A stretch of 64,000 nucleotides of DNA from Ancylostoma caninum. Taxonomy: Eukaryota; Nematoda; Chromadorea; Rhabditida; Ancylostomatidae. The translations under genes were made by a program, and so were the position numbers. The notes beneath the pieces are model-generated. The model had not been told where the DNA came from. It made no database searches and saw nothing but the letters and a program-made list of their open reading frames with translations. The DNA lies in contig JBAJFG010000366.1 of assembly GCA_037903475.1 (NCBI GenBank), positions 62,001-126,000 on the forward strand, given 5' to 3'. Shown piece after piece: positions 61,054 through 64,000 of this stretch; positions within the stretch are counted from its first letter, which is position 1, and each line of letters begins with the position of its first letter.

Positions 61054-62396
61054 TCAATAGTTTTGGGCGGGATGTTGGACAGGGGCTGGATGTTGCACAG
61101 GCTGCTGGTTCCACTCGGGCTGTATTTGTGGCTGCTGGTAAGCAGGCTGTGGAACTGGTGCATACTGAGCAACTGGTGCGTATTGAGTCTGGCCATCTTG
61201 TCGAACTGGGACATTCGAAACAGGGACGGTTTGAGCGGGAAGATTTGCATATGAGGTTTGGTACGCAGTCTGAAACTAATCTGTTTGCACCCTTCAGAAT
61301 ACAGACTTCGCCACTATGTAAGTAAGTACGTAAGTTTCACTCAGGCAATTGGGAAAGAAAAAAATGAACACAGTTCCGAAGGATATAAACAGTCCGACCG
61401 TTCTTGAAGGATTAGAGGTTCAAAAACCATCCTTCAACAAAGATTATTGGAACATATTCAGCGCCTTCAAATTCCGAATAAACAGGGATCTACCTGGATG
61501 TGGCTCAACCACGTTAACTGATGAATAACGTTTCACGAATAAAAGTATAGTGAAACAAAAAAAAACGTTTGAAGCGGTGAGAATCAATTGTTAAAACAAG
61601 TAAGACCAGATTTAAGGAATTGTGTTATGTTAACATGATGCAAACATCGTAACCCAATAAGCAGATTCCCGAGATATTTACCATTTATCTATGTGTTAAT
61701 CACATTGTCATTGCAAACATGGCAGCATAATTTTTTGGACAACCTCAGAGAAATTGAGCTAGCTCTCTTTGCAAAGAAAAAATGGATCGCAAACAGCTTT
61801 TGCTGTGAAAATCACTATCTCAAATGAGTCACCTTGTGCCAGGCGAAGATCTTACTCTATAAAACTAACTCAATGGAAAATAATTTTTACAGCAGATCAT
61901 TTTTATATCATTATATGACTATGCCCAATTCTTCGAAAAGCTAGAGGAAAAGTATAAAAGTGCGGTTCCAGACAGGAGCTTTAGGAATGTTAGCATGGTA
62001 ATACCCATGTCTTATCCTAAACTGTCAAATAAAACTATAAGATTTTGAATTCGAATTTCGGATTAAACACTTTCTACTCTGTAATAGATCCACATAAGAT
62101 TTTAAGGCTAATAGAAGATGACAAGTTGAATTTGTAGACAATGTTCTCCTGCAATATCATCATGTATTGGCACCAGTCGTCGCTTGCTTATGGTAAACTT
62201 GTTTGCTTTCGTAACACAGGTCCTTTAACTTTCTTCCACTAGACTCGAAAGGCCTGCATATCTCTTTAGCAACAAGGAAGCCGTTCAACTCATAGATTAC
62301 TGAAAATTGCAAACTCACATTCGAAGAAATGCCAGCCGTCTGTGCAGGCAACACCCCTGGATTCACAACAGGAGCTTGTGCTTGGTATACGGACGC
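61054..62396 (-). CDS. C-terminal two exons of an unidentified Q/P/Y-rich protein (partial)
   Basis: On the minus strand, exon 62319-62396 (26 codons, acceptor TTTCCAG, donor GTGAGT) joins in phase 0 to exon 61054-61269 (71 codons plus TGA; acceptor GTTTCAG), with a 1,049-bp intron. The joined tail is rich in Q, P, Y, A and V, with repeats such as QYAPVAQYAPVPQPAYQQ and QHPAPVQHPAQNY. No folded domain is visible, so this is a low-complexity C-terminus. I do not recognise the protein. The gene runs tail-to-tail with che-3 (373 bp between stops). Upstream exons would lie beyond the mariner-type element at 62439-63884 or outside the window. Confidence 0.72.
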
Positions 62397-62438
62397 CTGG
62401 AAACAGCAGTCTAAGCATTATCCATCCAGGGGTAAATA

Positions 62439-63884
62439 TTAGGTTGTCCCACAATAAATGGCCGCAACCTAGGAATGAATTTTTGGAAGTTCATAAATTT
62501 ATTAATTCAGAAGCTAAATAGACAAACTTCGGACTATTATAAAGAGCAAGATCTGCTCTATCTAAATCTTAAAAGTACTTCCTCAATCACCAATTCTCTG
62601 GTTTCTGCAGACGAAATTGTACGAAGAGACCAAACATGGTTTTTGTGCTCTTCGAATTTTTAGACTATTTTTTTCGCCCTAATGGGACAAAAGCCACAGT
62701 TTTGGTGTTAGCTTTGCATCTTGCCAGGTAGTCCTGTTGTGAGCGCGGAGAAGCTGTGACTAGAGAAACACTTGCAAAACGATGCGAGTTCTCAAATTTG
62801 ACCAGGTGATAGTCACGAAACTTGTCAGGAACGAAAGCATAGTTCTGGAGGCGAGACGAGAATTCTGAAACAGTCCGTAAAAATGCTAGCAGCTCGGTTG
62901 GACGCAACTAACTCACTGGTCGACTTGCCTTTTTGGCAACTGAACATCGTAAAAAATGGGCAAAGTGGATCTTGAACAAGCCCATTGCTGGTCAGTGCTT
63001 AACTTGCGGCACCATTTACTTCAATCCCTCTAATAAACACTGTTGAAAAATTTTCCGGAAAAGTGGGGCACTTTTAGTGAAGAGTAGACGCTTATTAAAA
63101 TGGATCTCTGCCTTGGTGGCATCGCTGGGGGTGACCCGGATATATTCAACGAACTTTGAAATCTCAGAAAACGGTAACTTGTTCTGAGAGATGAAATGCT
63201 ACTCGAGGTGTTCTGACTGACTCTAGACTGTAGCTAGAGCACGCCACGAGTAGAATTTACTAGATGCCTCGCTTGTTACCATTTTGGGCTTGGCTTCGAG
63301 GTTTGGTTGAAAATGCCTCAGTTCTGGTGAGCCGAAGAAGTGCATGTCCACTGGCGAGGCGGACAAATCTACACAGATTCACATCCTACCAAGAAAAATT
63401 TCACTGAGTGAGACGTTGGATCTCTCCTTGTAATATTGTGTTGGCCAGACCTTTGCCTAATAGGGCATCTTTTCGAGCTTGCGGTGAATCCAGTTTTCGG
63501 CTAGAAAATTCATGCGAATCAATGTGCACTGAAAATTGACCTTTTGCACTTTGTTGACTCCTGTGATTTGGGCTTTTTTCCTAACATACAGAGAACTCCA
63601 AACGGACAGCCAAGAGTCAGGACTGCGGCGCGGCTCTCTTGGGCAGAGTCACGGGAGCTCAGCATAGTGTGCGCCTGCGTCTCTGCCCATGAGAGCCGCG
63701 CCGCCATCACGAATCCTGTCTACGTACGTTTGGAGTTCCCTATAAGTTTCACTGCAATGCTAAAATGTGCAGGAAATGCTGATCATAAGACTTTTCATTT
63801 CAAGGGAAAATCTCAAGTTTGAGCTGAGCTAAGCACCTTGGAATGCGCACTTCCGAAATGGCCATTATTTATGGGACAACCTAA
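62439..63884. mobile_element. Mariner-type element with TA target site
   Basis: The left end TTAGGTTGTCCCACAATAAA and the reverse complement of the right end, TTAGGTTGTCCCATAAATAA, agree and continue to ATGGCC. TA lies at 62437-62438 and 63885-63886. Length 1,446 bp fits a mariner element. The interior contains only short broken frames; I could not place the D,D34D motif, so the transposase is either too decayed or lost. A foldback unit is nested near its right end. Confidence 0.75.
63593..63738. repeat. Nested palindromic MITE inside the mariner-type element
   Basis: Terminal GAACTCCAAACG and CGTTTGGAGTTC are inverted, and the inner arms GGCGCGGCTCTC..TGGGCAGAG pair with CTCTGCCCATGAGAGCCGCG. 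The 146-bp unit is far more GC-rich than its surroundings, which suggests a separate insertion. Confidence 0.7.
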
Positions 63885-64000
63885 TATAAATAAGCTCACT
63901 ATGTATAGGAGTGGGATAAGAACTACAAAAAATCAAAATGAACTAAACTTTTGCGATTGGAGGCTCCTCATACATCTAGGTACCAAGAATATTTGTAAAA

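Overview
The window is nematode nuclear DNA. It is filled almost entirely by one giant plus-strand gene, an ortholog of the cytoplasmic dynein-2 (intraflagellar transport) heavy chain: CHE-3 in C. elegans, DYNC2H1 in human. Three things point to a nematode, most likely a clade V parasite of the hookworm/strongylid type. The exons are small (52-288 bp) with short TTTYAG-type acceptors and many 50-70 bp introns. An acceptor without an upstream donor lies 15 nt before the start codon, as expected for spliced-leader trans-splicing. The introns also carry mariner, hAT-MITE and Penelope-like debris. The species call is inference.

Layout: 1-3349 is upstream DNA with a dead mariner element (1135-2301). 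The heavy chain coding sequence runs from ATG 3365 to TGA 60681. I reconstructed 106 exons by matching splice sites and reading frame to remembered dynein-2 heavy chain sequence. They sum to 12,621 nt, or 4,206 residues, with phase preserved at every junction and no internal stop. This is close to the family length of about 4,200-4,300. Domain order is complete: tail (3.4-17.1 kb), linker (13.7-25.6 kb), AAA1 (25.7-32.0 kb), AAA2 (32.4-35.9 kb), AAA3 (36.8-38.1 kb), AAA4 (38.5-42.0 kb), stalk and microtubule-binding domain (42.0-45.5 kb), AAA5 with strut (45.6-50.0 kb), AAA6 and C-terminal domain (50.0-60.7 kb). About 22% of the gene span is coding.

The introns hold most of the unusual material. 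It includes five copies of an hAT-like MITE, two of them with perfect 8-bp target duplications, and several TA-flanked mariner-type elements. There is an 800-bp-arm inverted repeat, plus tRNA-derived SINE-like sequences. A 5'-truncated Penelope-like element with a GIY-YIG endonuclease domain and a hammerhead-like motif is flanked by a 13-bp duplication. A minus-strand gag-like coding remnant also lies in an intron. Two introns appear to use GC donors and one acceptor appears non-canonical.

At the right end a second gene lies tail-to-tail on the minus strand. Only its last two exons, coding a Q/P/Y-rich C-terminus, are visible before a 1.45-kb mariner-type element; its 5' part lies beyond the element or outside the window. 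Apart from the heavy chain I recognise no protein-coding host gene with certainty, and I see no CRISPR array, rRNA or intact tRNA gene.
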